A DNA stretch of 64,000 nucleotides from Polaromonas sp. (lineage in GTDB: Bacteria > Pseudomonadota > Gammaproteobacteria > Burkholderiales > Burkholderiaceae_C): positions 99,238 through 163,237 of the forward strand of contig JAAFIP010000010.1 of the NCBI GenBank assembly GCA_013297865.1, read 5' to 3'. The notes beneath the pieces were generated by a model, which saw only the letters and a list, made by a program, of their open reading frames with translations, was not told the DNA's origin and ran no database searches. The position numbers and the translations under genes are program-made. This document shows, piece after piece, positions 28,582 through 40,281 of the stretch. The stretch's first letter is position 1, and every line of letters begins with the position of its first letter.

Positions 28582-30011
28582 CCCACCCTGCACACTTGCG
28601 CGCCTTTCTTGCTGCTATCGAGGGTATTGACTGCACGCAGGAAAACCACACCTTGAGCGTTAAAAGCAAAGACTACTTCTGGTACAGCCCGCTCTTGCAG
28701 CAGAGCCTGGGCGACAAGCTGGGTGAAGTGTGGGTCAAGCCGCGCGATCAGGATGAGGTGATCCGCGTTGCCGCAGCCGCCTGCCAGCACCAGATCAACC
28801 TGACCGTGCGCGGCGGCGGCACTGGCAACTACGGCCAATGCGTGCCGCTGGAAGGTGGCGTGATTCTTGACATCACCGGCTTGAATCGCGTGCTGTCCAT
28901 CCGACCCGGCCAAGTGAGATGCGAAGCCGGTGTGTTGATGATGGACTTGGAGCGTGCAGTGCGCGCTGACCCATGCGTCAGCGGCGGGCAAGAGTTGCTG
29001 ATGTACCCCAGCACCCGCGATATCGCCACCATTGGCGGCTTTGTCGGCGGAGGCTACGGTGGCGCGGGGTCTATTCGCAATGGCATTTTGAAAGACCCGG
29101 GCAATGTGACCCGCATCAAGGTGGTGACACTGGAGGCACAGCCCCGCGTGATTGAGCTGACGGACGCCGATATCCAGAAGGTGCACCACGCCTTTGGCAC
29201 CAACGGCATCATGACCGAGCTGACGTTAAGCCTGAAACCCGCTGTGGACTGGGTGCACCATATTGCGCTGTTTGATGGCTACCCGCAGGCACTGCAGCTT
29301 TGCGTTGCAGCCACCGATGCCATCAGCCGAACCGTTTCCATCGGTGGCAACCCTAGGCCCAATGAGCAATTGATGGATGCGTTTTTGATCACCGCCGTGG
29401 AACGCCGTTTTTCACCGTTTTATGAAAAAGAGTTTGGTGCGCGCTTTCCAGCGCACCGTGATGCCGTGTTCAGCATGATCCACCCCGACTATCTGGAGCG
29501 CTGGCGGGCCATGGTGGTGCAGCACGGTGGGCAGGAGACCATGGCCATGACGGAGCAGGCGCTGACAGATGCAGGCTTGCCTCCTGCTTTTGAATGCGGC
29601 TGGAACCACACCACGCTGATGGCGCTGCGCCTTGACCGCAGCTGGACCAACCTGCAGACCATCCATGCATGGCCCCTGGATATTGCGCAAATTACGCAGC
29701 AGATGCAGCGCTGGGGCGACGAGGTGTTGATGCACCACGAGTTCGCCCGCGACCACAACGGCCCCGTGGTGTTTGGACTGCCGCTGGTGGCCTACTTTGA
29801 CAAGGACAGGCTGTACGAGATCATTGGCGAATTTGAAGCCGATGGCTGCGCAGTGCTGGACAACCATGTCTACACCATCGAAGGCGGTGGCATGAAGACC
29901 ATTGACTCGGCACAAATCGAATTCAAGAAAATTGCCGATCCCCACGGACTGATGAACCCCGGCAAAACCGAAGGCTGGCAGCCTGGCATGGCTGTGCCTT
30001 TCACCGCATGA
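28578..30011 (+). CDS. FAD-binding oxidase (PCMH/VAO family), paralog 2
   Basis: 477 residues, overlapping the previous stop by ATGA. It is clearly related to its neighbour: TVRGGGTGNYGQCVPLEGG, STRDIATIGGFVGGGYGGAG, HHAFGTNGIMTELTLSLKPA, ECGWNHTTLMALRLD and FKKIADPHGLMNPGKTEGW align with equivalent stretches. The pair probably arose by tandem duplication, and may form a heteromer or act on successive intermediates. No other subunit genes are adjacent. Confidence 0.85.
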   Translation: MTHPAHLRAFLAAIEGIDCTQENHTLSVKSKDYFWYSPLLQQSLGDKLGEVWVKPRDQDEVIRVAAAACQHQINLTVRGGGTGNYGQCVPLEGGVILDITGLNRVLSIRPGQVRCEAGVLMMDLERAVRADPCVSGGQELLMYPSTRDIATIGGFVGGGYGGAGSIRNGILKDPGNVTRIKVVTLEAQPRVIELTDADIQKVHHAFGTNGIMTELTLSLKPAVDWVHHIALFDGYPQALQLCVAATDAISRTVSIGGNPRPNEQLMDAFLITAVERRFSPFYEKEFGARFPAHRDAVFSMIHPDYLERWRAMVVQHGGQETMAMTEQALTDAGLPPAFECGWNHTTLMALRLDRSWTNLQTIHAWPLDIAQITQQMQRWGDEVLMHHEFARDHNGPVVFGLPLVAYFDKDRLYEIIGEFEADGCAVLDNHVYTIEGGGMKTIDSAQIEFKKIADPHGLMNPGKTEGWQPGMAVPFTA

Positions 30012-30101
30012 TCTGGCGCAAGCTAGCCAGCGATCTGGGTAGCACAAGGACTCTGCCCAGACCCCAAAGGTTCATTCAGCGCTTTGGCAGCTCGGTCACG
30101 G

Positions 30102-30758
30102 CTATTCTTTCCATTCCCACTGCCGCTTGGCCGCATTGACTGCGTTGGGATACTCGGCCTTGCCCCGGCTGCCGTTGTAGCGGCCCAGCGCCATGAAAGT
30201 GTCGCCGCGCTCGCGCTCTAGATAGTGGCGCAGAATCACGCAGCCAAAGCGGATGTTGGTCTGCATGTGAAACAGCTTGCTGGCATCACCATCGCCAATC
30301 ACGCGCGCCCAGAACGGCATGATCTGCATGTAGCCACGCGCGCCTACGCGGCTGACGGCGTATTTGCGGAAATTGCTCTCCACCGTGATCAGGCCCATCA
30401 CCATGGTGGTGTCGATGCCAGCGCGCTTGCTTTCATACCAAACCGTCTGCAGAAAATCCTTGCGGGTCTGGAAGTCTGGTTTTTTCTTTTTCAGACGCTC
30501 GCTCATCTCGCCGAGCCAGCGCAGATACTTCAGCCGCGCTTCGGTGTTGCTGAACTCGGGAATGGGCGGCGCTGTGCTGTTAACCGCTGCGCTGAGTGCT
30601 GAGCGCACCGAGTCTGCCAGTGGCTCCTCCAGCTGGCCGCCCGCGATAGCACTGCCCGCCAGCCAAGGATTTGCTACTAAAATAGTAGCTGCCCCCGCGA
30701 TATTTTGAAGGGCTAGGCGGCGATTTGCTTGATAAACAGGCTGCACAGTCAGGCTCAC
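30102..30758 (-). CDS. Lytic transglycosylase-domain protein with repeat-derived N-terminus
   Basis: 218 residues from a GTG at 30758 that overlaps the upstream stop as GTGA, which decides the start. The N-terminus reads VSLTVQPVYQANRRLALQNI then AGAATILVANPWLAGSAIAG, a signal-like stretch largely encoded by dispersed repeat copy 5. The SLT domain covers residues ~105-200: GLITVESNFRKYAVSRVGA with the catalytic Glu in ESNF, GYMQIMPFWARVIG, and ALGRYNGS. It cleaves peptidoglycan glycosidic bonds in the periplasm. Confidence 0.85.
   Translation of the reverse strand: MSLTVQPVYQANRRLALQNIAGAATILVANPWLAGSAIAGGQLEEPLADSVRSALSAAVNSTAPPIPEFSNTEARLKYLRWLGEMSERLKKKKPDFQTRKDFLQTVWYESKRAGIDTTMVMGLITVESNFRKYAVSRVGARGYMQIMPFWARVIGDGDASKLFHMQTNIRFGCVILRHYLERERGDTFMALGRYNGSRGKAEYPNAVNAAKRQWEWKE
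30674..30728 (+). repeat. Dispersed repeat, copy 5 (inside a coding sequence)
   Basis: TAGTAGCTGCCCCCGCGATA then TTTTGAAGGGCTAGGCGGCG ATTTG. It encodes the N-terminal hydrophobic stretch of the transglycosylase in reverse. Confidence 0.85.
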
Positions 30759-31944
30759 GATCGAGGGGCTTGCAGGGCGGGCGACAGCCAGCGCGTGATG
30801 GGGTCCCGCAGGCCACGCTGACTGGCCATGCGCGCCAACACCACAGCGGCCATCCACATGGACAGCACCACCAGCAGCGACGCCAGTGTGTTGCCCGAAA
30901 TACCCAGGAATGCCTGATTACTCAGTGCCAGCGCGATAGACAGCGACAGATACATGGCCAGGGTCAGTTGGCCTGCGGGTGCCAGCCAAACGATCCAGCG
31001 CGGCACACACCCTGTGGTGTGCCAGTGTCGCATGCCCCATGCCACCAGCGCAGCCGTCAGCCATACACCGGGAAGCAGGCTGAATGCCACCACAGCGGAC
31101 AAACTGTTGTACTGAGCGACCGTCATGCCGTGGTACTGCGTGGACAGATAGCCCAGCACCCCATTGAGTAGCAAGGCCACGCACAGTTGCCAGACACCGA
31201 GGTGATTAGCCCAAAAAACCCTCGCACGGCGCTGAGCGCTGAACAGCCGGAACCGCCGCACCAGCACGCCCGCCACCGTCAGCCACAGAAACAGCGGCAT
31301 GAAAATCAATCCATAGCTTTGGTGCGAAACATACGCACGGGCATTCAAAGACCAGAAAGCAAACATATCTGCAGCAGAAAAAAATCTGAAAAGCCCCGCA
31401 TCCATGGCGATGGCGTCACTCTGGGCCTGGGGCAATAGCGCCAGAGAAACTCCGCTCGCCAGCATCAGCAAGACCAAAAGAGCCAGCGCAATGGAGAGTA
31501 TTTTAAAAACTCTGATCAGCTTGCGGGGCCTGATCAGCACCCATCGGCTGGCGATCAGTCCACACAAGGCATACATGGTCAGAATATCCCCAAAATAGAA
31601 CAGCGTGCCATGCAGCACACCCAGCAGCAACAGCTTCCAGTAGCGCACCCGCAAAGCCGGCTTGCTGAAGCGGTTTTCAGCGCGCAGGCGCAAGGCGATA
31701 CTGGCCAAACTGTAACCAAACAGAAAGCATAGCAAGGGCCAGGCTTTGCCCTGGATCAGCGCGACCAGAAAACCATGCACCACCAAGGCCAGCGTGGAGT
31801 CGGCTGGCAGCGGCATGCCCAAATACAGCGGGTAGTTGGGCGAAAACGGGTAGCCCATGGCGTTGACCACAAAGACGCCCAGCACAGCAAGCGCACGCAA
31901 TCCATCGACCCATGGTTCACGTTGCTTGGCCAGGCGTGTATGCA

Positions 31945-31945
<1 letters not shown>
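30755..31945 (-). CDS. DUF418-family integral membrane protein
   Basis: 396 residues, about ten hydrophobic segments. The N-terminus (REPWVDGLRALAVLGVFVVN) and the long C-terminal part with AAVVLARMASQRGLRDPITR resemble DUF418/YeiB proteins, related to membrane acyltransferases. No function is established for this group. The ATG at 31945 overlaps the proS stop (TGATG), and its own stop overlaps the transglycosylase start (GTGA). proS, this gene and the transglycosylase therefore look like one coupled transcript. Confidence 0.8.
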
Positions 31946-33771
<1,826 letters not shown>

Positions 33772-33883
33772 GGGGCTTGGGTTTCGTAAAACAGGGCTGA
33801 TGGCTCAGAAAAAATGCAACAGAGGGTTGCGCTGGGCAACACGACGTGCATAATGAACTTAATTTAAAAATTTGGAGTTGATT

Positions 33884-34708
33884 ATGCTTGACCGGGACGG
33901 CTTTCGCCCGAACGTCGGCATCATCTTGCTCAACCAGAAAAACCAGGTATTTTGGGGCAAAAGAATCCGCACCCACTCCTGGCAGTTTCCGCAGGGTGGC
34001 ATTGACCGGGGTGAAAACCCCGAGCAGGCCATGTTCCGCGAGTTGCACGAAGAGGTGGGCCTCAAGCCCGACCACGTGCGCATCGTGGCACGCACCCGGG
34101 ACTGGTTGCGCTACGAGGTGCCGGACAGGTTTATCCGCCGCGAATCGCGCGGCCATTACCGTGGCCAGAAACAAATCTGGTTTTTGCTGCAGCTGGTCGG
34201 TTTTGACACCGATCTGAATCTGCGCGCCACCGACCACCCTGAGTTTGACGCCTGGCGCTGGAACGACTACTGGGTGCCGCTGGATGTGGTGGTGGAGTTC
34301 AAACGCGGCGTCTACGAGATGGCGCTGACCGAGCTGTCGCGCTTCATACCGCGCCATGATGGCCACAGCCGCGATGAGCTGCCAGGCTCGCGCGGAGATT
34401 CGCGCTACCAGCGCCGCACTTTTGGCAACCGGGGGCCTTATGGCATGGGGCGTAGCACAGGCAACGGCTTGGGCTATGGCCATGACGATGACCATGGCAA
34501 CCACCATTTCAACGCCATGGAGCTGCCGCCGGGCGCGAGTTTTGACCCAAATCCGCAAAGTGACTATGGCATGACCGCGGCCAGTTTCGGGGCTGCCGCC
34601 AGCGCGCCCAATGGCAGCCTGCAGGTGCGCGTGCAGGACGTCCACGCCCATGACGACCCTTCGCATGACCACAGCAGCGATATCTCCACCACCAGCCATG
34701 AGCCTTGA
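33884..34708 (+). CDS. rppH: RNA pyrophosphohydrolase with long His/Gly-rich tail
   Basis: 274 residues from the ATG at 33884, which has GGAG six bases upstream (33874); an in-frame TTG lies 12 bases earlier. The Nudix box has QGGIDRGE and RELHEEVGL. The start [17 protein letters not shown] and FPQGG are typical of RppH, which removes pyrophosphate from mRNA 5' ends and triggers decay. The family core ends near residue 165. About 110 further residues are rich in Gly, Asp and His ([22 protein letters not shown]), a possible metal-binding or disordered tail. It diverges from proS. Confidence 0.92.
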   Translation: MLDRDGFRPNVGIILLNQKNQVFWGKRIRTHSWQFPQGGIDRGENPEQAMFRELHEEVGLKPDHVRIVARTRDWLRYEVPDRFIRRESRGHYRGQKQIWFLLQLVGFDTDLNLRATDHPEFDAWRWNDYWVPLDVVVEFKRGVYEMALTELSRFIPRHDGHSRDELPGSRGDSRYQRRTFGNRGPYGMGRSTGNGLGYGHDDDHGNHHFNAMELPPGASFDPNPQSDYGMTAASFGAAASAPNGSLQVRVQDVHAHDDPSHDHSSDISTTSHEP

Positions 34709-35231
34709 TAGCCGTCTGCCCACCTGGTTAACGCAGATACGCCAGTGGGCTTTGCTCTTCAGCTTGTGGCTGGGCTTCAGCACGCTGGCTTGGTCACAGA
34801 GCCTCATCGACAACCCGGACTGGAAAGAGTCTGACGCGCCCCCGCCGCCGAGCTTTGAGCTCAAGCGCCTGGTGCCGTTTGACGGCTCGGTCAATTCCAC
34901 GCTGAAATGGGGCTTTGACCCCGAAACCATGAAAATCACCAACGACGGCATTGTGCGCTATGTGGTGGTGGCCCAGTCTCCCAGTGGTGTTGTCAACGCC
35001 ATGTACGAAGCTGTGCGCTGCGCTACAGGCGAATGGAAAAGCTATGCCCGCTACCACAATGACAGCGGCTGGAGCCTGAGCACCGATCCCCAGTGGCGAC
35101 CGCTGTCAGGCCAGATCTCCTCCCACGCGCTGCGTTTGGCCAACCAGGGCCTGTGTACGGGCCGCACCCCCGCCAACTCGGTGCGCGACGTGGTGCGCAG
35201 CGTGCGCCAGACCGAATACATCCGGCCTTGA
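34698..35231 (+). CDS. CNP1-like family protein
   Basis: 177 residues, overlapping the rppH end by 11 bases. An N-terminal hydrophobic segment ([17 protein letters not shown]) indicates export. The rest matches the CNP1-like family (named after a Neisseria protein): [54 protein letters not shown]. The molecular function is unknown; it is probably periplasmic. Confidence 0.8.
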   Translation: MSLDSRLPTWLTQIRQWALLFSLWLGFSTLAWSQSLIDNPDWKESDAPPPPSFELKRLVPFDGSVNSTLKWGFDPETMKITNDGIVRYVVVAQSPSGVVNAMYEAVRCATGEWKSYARYHNDSGWSLSTDPQWRPLSGQISSHALRLANQGLCTGRTPANSVRDVVRSVRQTEYIRP

Positions 35232-35265
35232 GCGGGTATTGACAGGATATTTGCGGAATATTGCT

Positions 35266-35315
35266 ATTTAATTTATAGCTGCTCCCGCGATATTCTATTG
35301 GCCTTAAGGCCTAAA
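35266..35315 (+). repeat. Dispersed repeat, copy 6
   Basis: TTTATAGCTGCTCCCGCGAT ATTCTATTGGCCTTAAGGCC in the gap between convergent genes. Confidence 0.85.
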
Positions 35316-35319
35316 ACAC

Positions 35320-36453
35320 TTATTTTTTGAGCACCAGATTATTCTTGTGCACCATCTCTGGCTCGCCGGTGTAGCCCAGCAGGGCTTCAAACTCGGCGCT
35401 GGCTTTGCGGCAGATCAAGCGGGCTTCGGCGCTGGCATAGTTGGCCAGGCCACGGCCAATCTCCTGGCCCTGCGCATCGATGATGGCGATCACGTCGCCG
35501 CGCGAGAACTCGCCCGTCACCCCCACCATGCCAATCGGCAGCAGGCTGGCCTTGCCCTCACGCAGGCGGGCCGCCGCACCGTTGTCCACCAGCACACCGC
35601 CAGCGAGCTGCAGGTGGTCGGCTATCCACTGCTTGCGGGCCTGGTTTTTGGCGGTTTGGGCGACCAGCAAGGTGCCCAGTGCCTCGCCTTGTGTCAGGCG
35701 CACCAGGGCATTGGGCTCGCGCCCCCAGGCGATGACGGTACTGGCACCCGAGCCTGCTGCGCGCTTGGCGGCCAGGATTTTGGTGATCATGCCGCCTTTG
35801 CCGATGGACGAACCTGCACCACCCGCCATTTTTTCCAGCTCAGAGTCGCCTGCCTTGGCTACGGATACAAACTTCGCATTTGGATCGTTGCGCGGATCGG
35901 CGGTGAACAGGCCTTTTTGGTCGGTGAGGATGATGTAGGCATCGGCCTCCACCAGGTTAGCCACCAGGGCGCCCAGGGTGTCGTTGTCGCCAAACTTGAT
36001 TTCGTCGTTGACCACCGTGTCGTTTTCGTTGATGACCGGCACTACGCCCAGCTGCAGCAGCGTCAGCAGGGTGGAGCGGGCATTGAGGTAGCGTTCGCGG
36101 TCAGCCAGGTCGGCATGGGTCAGCAGCACCTGGGCGCTGCCCAGGCCGTGCTCGCGCAGCTTGGTTTCGTACATCTGGGCCAGGCCCATCTGGCCCACAG
36201 CGGCGGCGGCCTGCAGCTCGTGGATTTCCTTGGGCCGAGTCGTCCAGCCCAGGCGTTTCATGCCTTCGGCAATCGCCCCGCTAGAGACCATGACCACCTC
36301 GCGTTTGTCAGCCGCCAGTGCGGACAGCTGCGCGCACCACAGGCCAATGGCCGCTTCGTCCAGGCCACGGCCTTCGTTGGTCACCAGGCTGGAGCCCACT
36401 TTCACCACGATTCGACGGGCGTTACGCAAGAGGTCGGTGGACTGCTGGTTCAT
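35320..36453 (-). CDS. proB: Glutamate 5-kinase
   Basis: 377 residues from [20 protein letters not shown]; an upstream in-frame ATG at 36468 would add five residues. The amino acid kinase domain has [39 protein letters not shown] and [21 protein letters not shown]-terminal PUA domain ([20 protein letters not shown]) is present. It phosphorylates glutamate at the first step of proline synthesis. It is downstream of obgE, rpmA and rplU on the same strand. Confidence 0.96.
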   Translation of the reverse strand: MNQQSTDLLRNARRIVVKVGSSLVTNEGRGLDEAAIGLWCAQLSALAADKREVVMVSSGAIAEGMKRLGWTTRPKEIHELQAAAAVGQMGLAQMYETKLREHGLGSAQVLLTHADLADRERYLNARSTLLTLLQLGVVPVINENDTVVNDEIKFGDNDTLGALVANLVEADAYIILTDQKGLFTADPRNDPNAKFVSVAKAGDSELEKMAGGAGSSIGKGGMITKILAAKRAAGSGASTVIAWGREPNALVRLTQGEALGTLLVAQTAKNQARKQWIADHLQLAGGVLVDNGAAARLREGKASLLPIGMVGVTGEFSRGDVIAIIDAQGQEIGRGLANYASAEARLICRKASAEFEALLGYTGEPEMVHKNNLVLKK

Positions 36454-36482
36454 GGAAATGCACGTCATTTATAAGGGTTTTA

Positions 36483-36529
36483 GGGCTCCAAGGCCCTGGA
36501 ATATCGCGGGAGCAGCTATTAATCTTATA
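36483..36529 (-). repeat. Dispersed repeat, copy 7
   Basis: Reverse copy (GGAATATCGCGGGAGCAGCT ATTAA) in the obgE-proB gap. Confidence 0.8.
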
Positions 36530-36637
36530 GCAACTACCTGAGAATGCCTGCACAGATAAGCATCAGGATTTTAGCCTGCTGTGCTGCTGCGACCTGCGTG
36601 TATTGCTTGCTGCAGCCCCGCTGCGGGTACAGCGCGG

Positions 36638-37912
<1,275 letters not shown>

Positions 37913-37918
37913 CAAAAG

Positions 37919-37943
37919 ACAAAAGCCCCGCACTGGCGGGGCT
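37919..37943 (-). terminator. Terminator downstream of rpmA
   Basis: On the minus strand: AGCCCCGC, CAGT loop, GCGGGGCT then TTTT. It lies between rpmA and obgE, so it may end or attenuate the ribosomal protein transcript. Confidence 0.8.
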
Positions 37944-37983
37944 CCTTCGCTGGAGGCTTGCGCCTCCACGCGCAATTGACAGC

Positions 37984-38244
37984 TTACGCTGCAGCCGTGA
38001 CGTTCACGGTGTGCTTGTTGAGCGCACCTTTTTGGCCAAACGACACATTGCCGTCTACCAAAGCGAACAAGGTGTGGTCCTTGCCCATGGCCACATTGTT
38101 GCCGGGGTGGAACTTGGTGCCACGCTGGCGCACGATGATCGAGCCAGCGGTGATGAGTTCACCACCGAAAGCTTTTACACCGAGCATTTTTGGCTTGGAA
38201 TCCCGACCATTTCGCGTAGAGCCGCCGCCTTTTTTCTGTGCCAT
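37984..38244 (-). CDS. rpmA: 50S ribosomal protein L27
   Basis: 86 residues: [20 protein letters not shown], then [20 protein letters not shown] and [20 protein letters not shown]. The N-terminal tail reaches the peptidyl transferase centre. It lies 18 bp after rplU in the standard rplU-rpmA-obgE order. Confidence 0.98.
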   Translation of the reverse strand: MAQKKGGGSTRNGRDSKPKMLGVKAFGGELITAGSIIVRQRGTKFHPGNNVAMGKDHTLFALVDGNVSFGQKGALNKHTVNVTAAA

Positions 38245-38262
38245 TTCAAAGCTCCAAAAAAA

Positions 38263-38907
38263 TTATTTACGAACGCCACCGACGAGCTCGTCGGTCAGCT
38301 TCTTGAACTCGTCCATTTTGCCATCGCGCAGCAAAGCGGCTTGTTCAGCCCAGGTTCCTGCGCTGGCAGCGCTGAAACGACCACCCGATGCCTTGAGCAT
38401 GGCAGCCATGTCGTCCGCTTTGGCAGCTGCAAGCGCTGCAAAAGTGGTGATGCCGTTGTCGGCCAGCACTTTGGCAATCTTTGGACCAATGCCTTCGATC
38501 AGCTCGATGTCGTCTTTGCCATTTTTGGTGGCAGACACGAGTGCTTTGGGCGCTGCAATCACTGCAGGTGCGTCAGCCTTGGTAACACCACCTTTGCCGT
38601 CAGCGATTTCCGCAATGAACAGCTCGGTGAAGTTTTGGCGATGGCCCTGGCGCTTTTGGTAGTGCTTGCGGCGGCGCATTTTGAAAATGCGTACCTTGTC
38701 ACCACGACCATGTGCCACGATGGTGGCTTTGATAGCTGCGCCGGGAACCAAAGGTGCGCCAATCAGTAAATCAGCGCCGTTACCGACCGCCAGAATCTGA
38801 TCCAACACAATCTCTTGGCCTACGTCCGCAGCGATCTGTTCTACTTTAAATTTTTGGCCAGCAGCAACTTTATATTGTTTGCCACCGGTTTTTACGACCG
38901 CGTACAT
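38263..38907 (-). CDS. rplU: 50S ribosomal protein L21 fused to a helix-hairpin-helix domain
   Basis: 214 residues, twice the usual ~103. Residues 1-103 are a complete bL21 ([38 protein letters not shown]). A linker rich in Ala and Lys follows, then residues ~131-214 form a helix-hairpin-helix-type domain ([53 protein letters not shown]). Such a domain is typical of nucleic-acid-binding proteins. The frame is continuous and ends at the rpmA gene with an 18 bp gap, so the fusion looks genuine. Confidence 0.95.
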   Translation of the reverse strand: MYAVVKTGGKQYKVAAGQKFKVEQIAADVGQEIVLDQILAVGNGADLLIGAPLVPGAAIKATIVAHGRGDKVRIFKMRRRKHYQKRQGHRQNFTELFIAEIADGKGGVTKADAPAVIAAPKALVSATKNGKDDIELIEGIGPKIAKVLADNGITTFAALAAAKADDMAAMLKASGGRFSAASAGTWAEQAALLRDGKMDEFKKLTDELVGGVRK

Positions 38908-39086
38908 AAGAACCTCTTAGGAGTGAATGTCTAATGAGTGTCTGCAGACGGATTTCCGCAGAGCCTTAGATTATAGCATGGTTAGCAATCACTGACAAAT
39001 TGAGTCCATCCTCTTTCCCCTGCGGCATCGGGGCAGGCCAGCTCTTCCTATAATCTGACAGAATTTTATTCATAGTCAGAACTATC

Positions 39087-40070
39087 TTGTCCGTCTTTCC
39101 CTCTGTCACCTCCTCCACCCTCCAGCTGATTGCCGCCGATATGGCCGAGGTTGACAAAGTCATTGCCCAGCGCCTGGATTCCGGCGTACCACTGGTAGGC
39201 CAGGTCTCGCGTTACATCATCTCCGCCGGGGGCAAACGCCTGCGCCCCGCCTTGCTGCTGCTGATGTGTGGTGCCTTGGGCTGCGACAAAACCCAGCGTT
39301 TCAACCTGGCCGCCGTGGTGGAATTCATCCACACCGCCACCTTGCTGCACGATGATGTGGTCGACGAATCCAGCCTGCGCCGGGGCCGCTCCACTGCCAA
39401 TGAGACCTTTGGCAACCCCGCCAGCGTGCTGGTGGGCGATTTTCTGTATTCCCGGGCCTTTCAGATGATGGTCGACAGCGGCCAGATGCGGGTGATGGAA
39501 ATACTGGCCGAGGCGACCAATGTGATTGCCGAAGGCGAGGTCATGCAATTGATGAACATGCACGACGCCTCGCTGGATGAAGCCGGCTATCTGCGCGTCA
39601 TCCGCTCCAAAACCGCCAAATTGTTCGAAGCCAGCGCCCGCCTGGCTGCCGTGTTGGCTGGCAGCGACATTGCCACCGAAGAGGCCTGCGCCACCTATGG
39701 CCAGGCTTTGGGCACCGCTTTCCAGGTGATTGACGACGTGCTGGACTACGACGGCGATGCTGCCGAGATGGGCAAAAACCTGGGCGACGACCTGCGCGAA
39801 GGCAAAACCACCCTGCCGCTGATCATTGCGATGCAGCGCGCGCCTGCCGAGCAGGCTGGCATTGTGCGGCACGCCATCGAATCGGGGGGGCTGGACCAGC
39901 TGCAGCAGGTGCTGCAGATCGTGCACAGCTCAGGCAGCCTGGAATTGGCCCGCCAGGCGGCCGCTCAGGAAGCCCAGCGGGCCATAGACGCCCTGGCGTT
40001 GTTGCCAAACAACCCTTTTAAAGCAGCGTTGCTACAATTGGCAGCGCAGCTATTAGACCGCCGGGTGTAG
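39087..40070 (+). CDS. ispB: Polyprenyl (octaprenyl) diphosphate synthase
   Basis: 327 residues from a TTG at 39087; no ATG gives a full N-terminus. First Asp-rich motif: LLHDDVVDESSLRRG; second: VIDDVLDYDGD. GGKRLRPALLLL is conserved. It makes the long prenyl side chain of ubiquinone by successive isopentenyl diphosphate additions. It diverges from rplU, the same neighbourhood as ispB in E. coli. Confidence 0.93.
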   Translation: MSVFPSVTSSTLQLIAADMAEVDKVIAQRLDSGVPLVGQVSRYIISAGGKRLRPALLLLMCGALGCDKTQRFNLAAVVEFIHTATLLHDDVVDESSLRRGRSTANETFGNPASVLVGDFLYSRAFQMMVDSGQMRVMEILAEATNVIAEGEVMQLMNMHDASLDEAGYLRVIRSKTAKLFEASARLAAVLAGSDIATEEACATYGQALGTAFQVIDDVLDYDGDAAEMGKNLGDDLREGKTTLPLIIAMQRAPAEQAGIVRHAIESGGLDQLQQVLQIVHSSGSLELARQAAAQEAQRAIDALALLPNNPFKAALLQLAAQLLDRRV

Positions 40071-40097
40071 TCTTTGCTAACACCCCGACGGTTTTTT

Positions 40098-40174
40098 CGG
40101 GGTGTAGCTTAGCCTGGTAGAGCGCTACGTTCGGGACGTAGAGGCCGGAGGTTCGAATCCTCTCACCCCGACCA
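40098..40174 (+). tRNA. tRNA-Pro (anticodon CGG)
   Basis: 77 nt cloverleaf: acceptor CGGGGTG / CACCCCG, D-arm with AGCCTGGTAG, anticodon stem CTACG / CGTAG around TTCGGGA (anticodon CGG), T-arm GGAGGTTCGAATCCTC, and encoded CCA at 40172-40174. It reads CCG proline codons. The nine bases CACCCCGAC at the 3' end recur at 40081-40089 just upstream. Confidence 0.97.
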
Positions 40175-40281
40175 TGCCATGGGCAGGGCGCTCTCTGGTT
40201 TACATAAAAGCGCGTATCAGCGATGATGCGGGAATACTGTATCCTTAGGTTGAAATAACCACTTTTTCTTACAAACACTGC

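Noticed and set aside
35347..36474. 375-residue plus-strand ORF opposite proB
   Set aside because: Antisense shadow of proB with no domain or plausible start.
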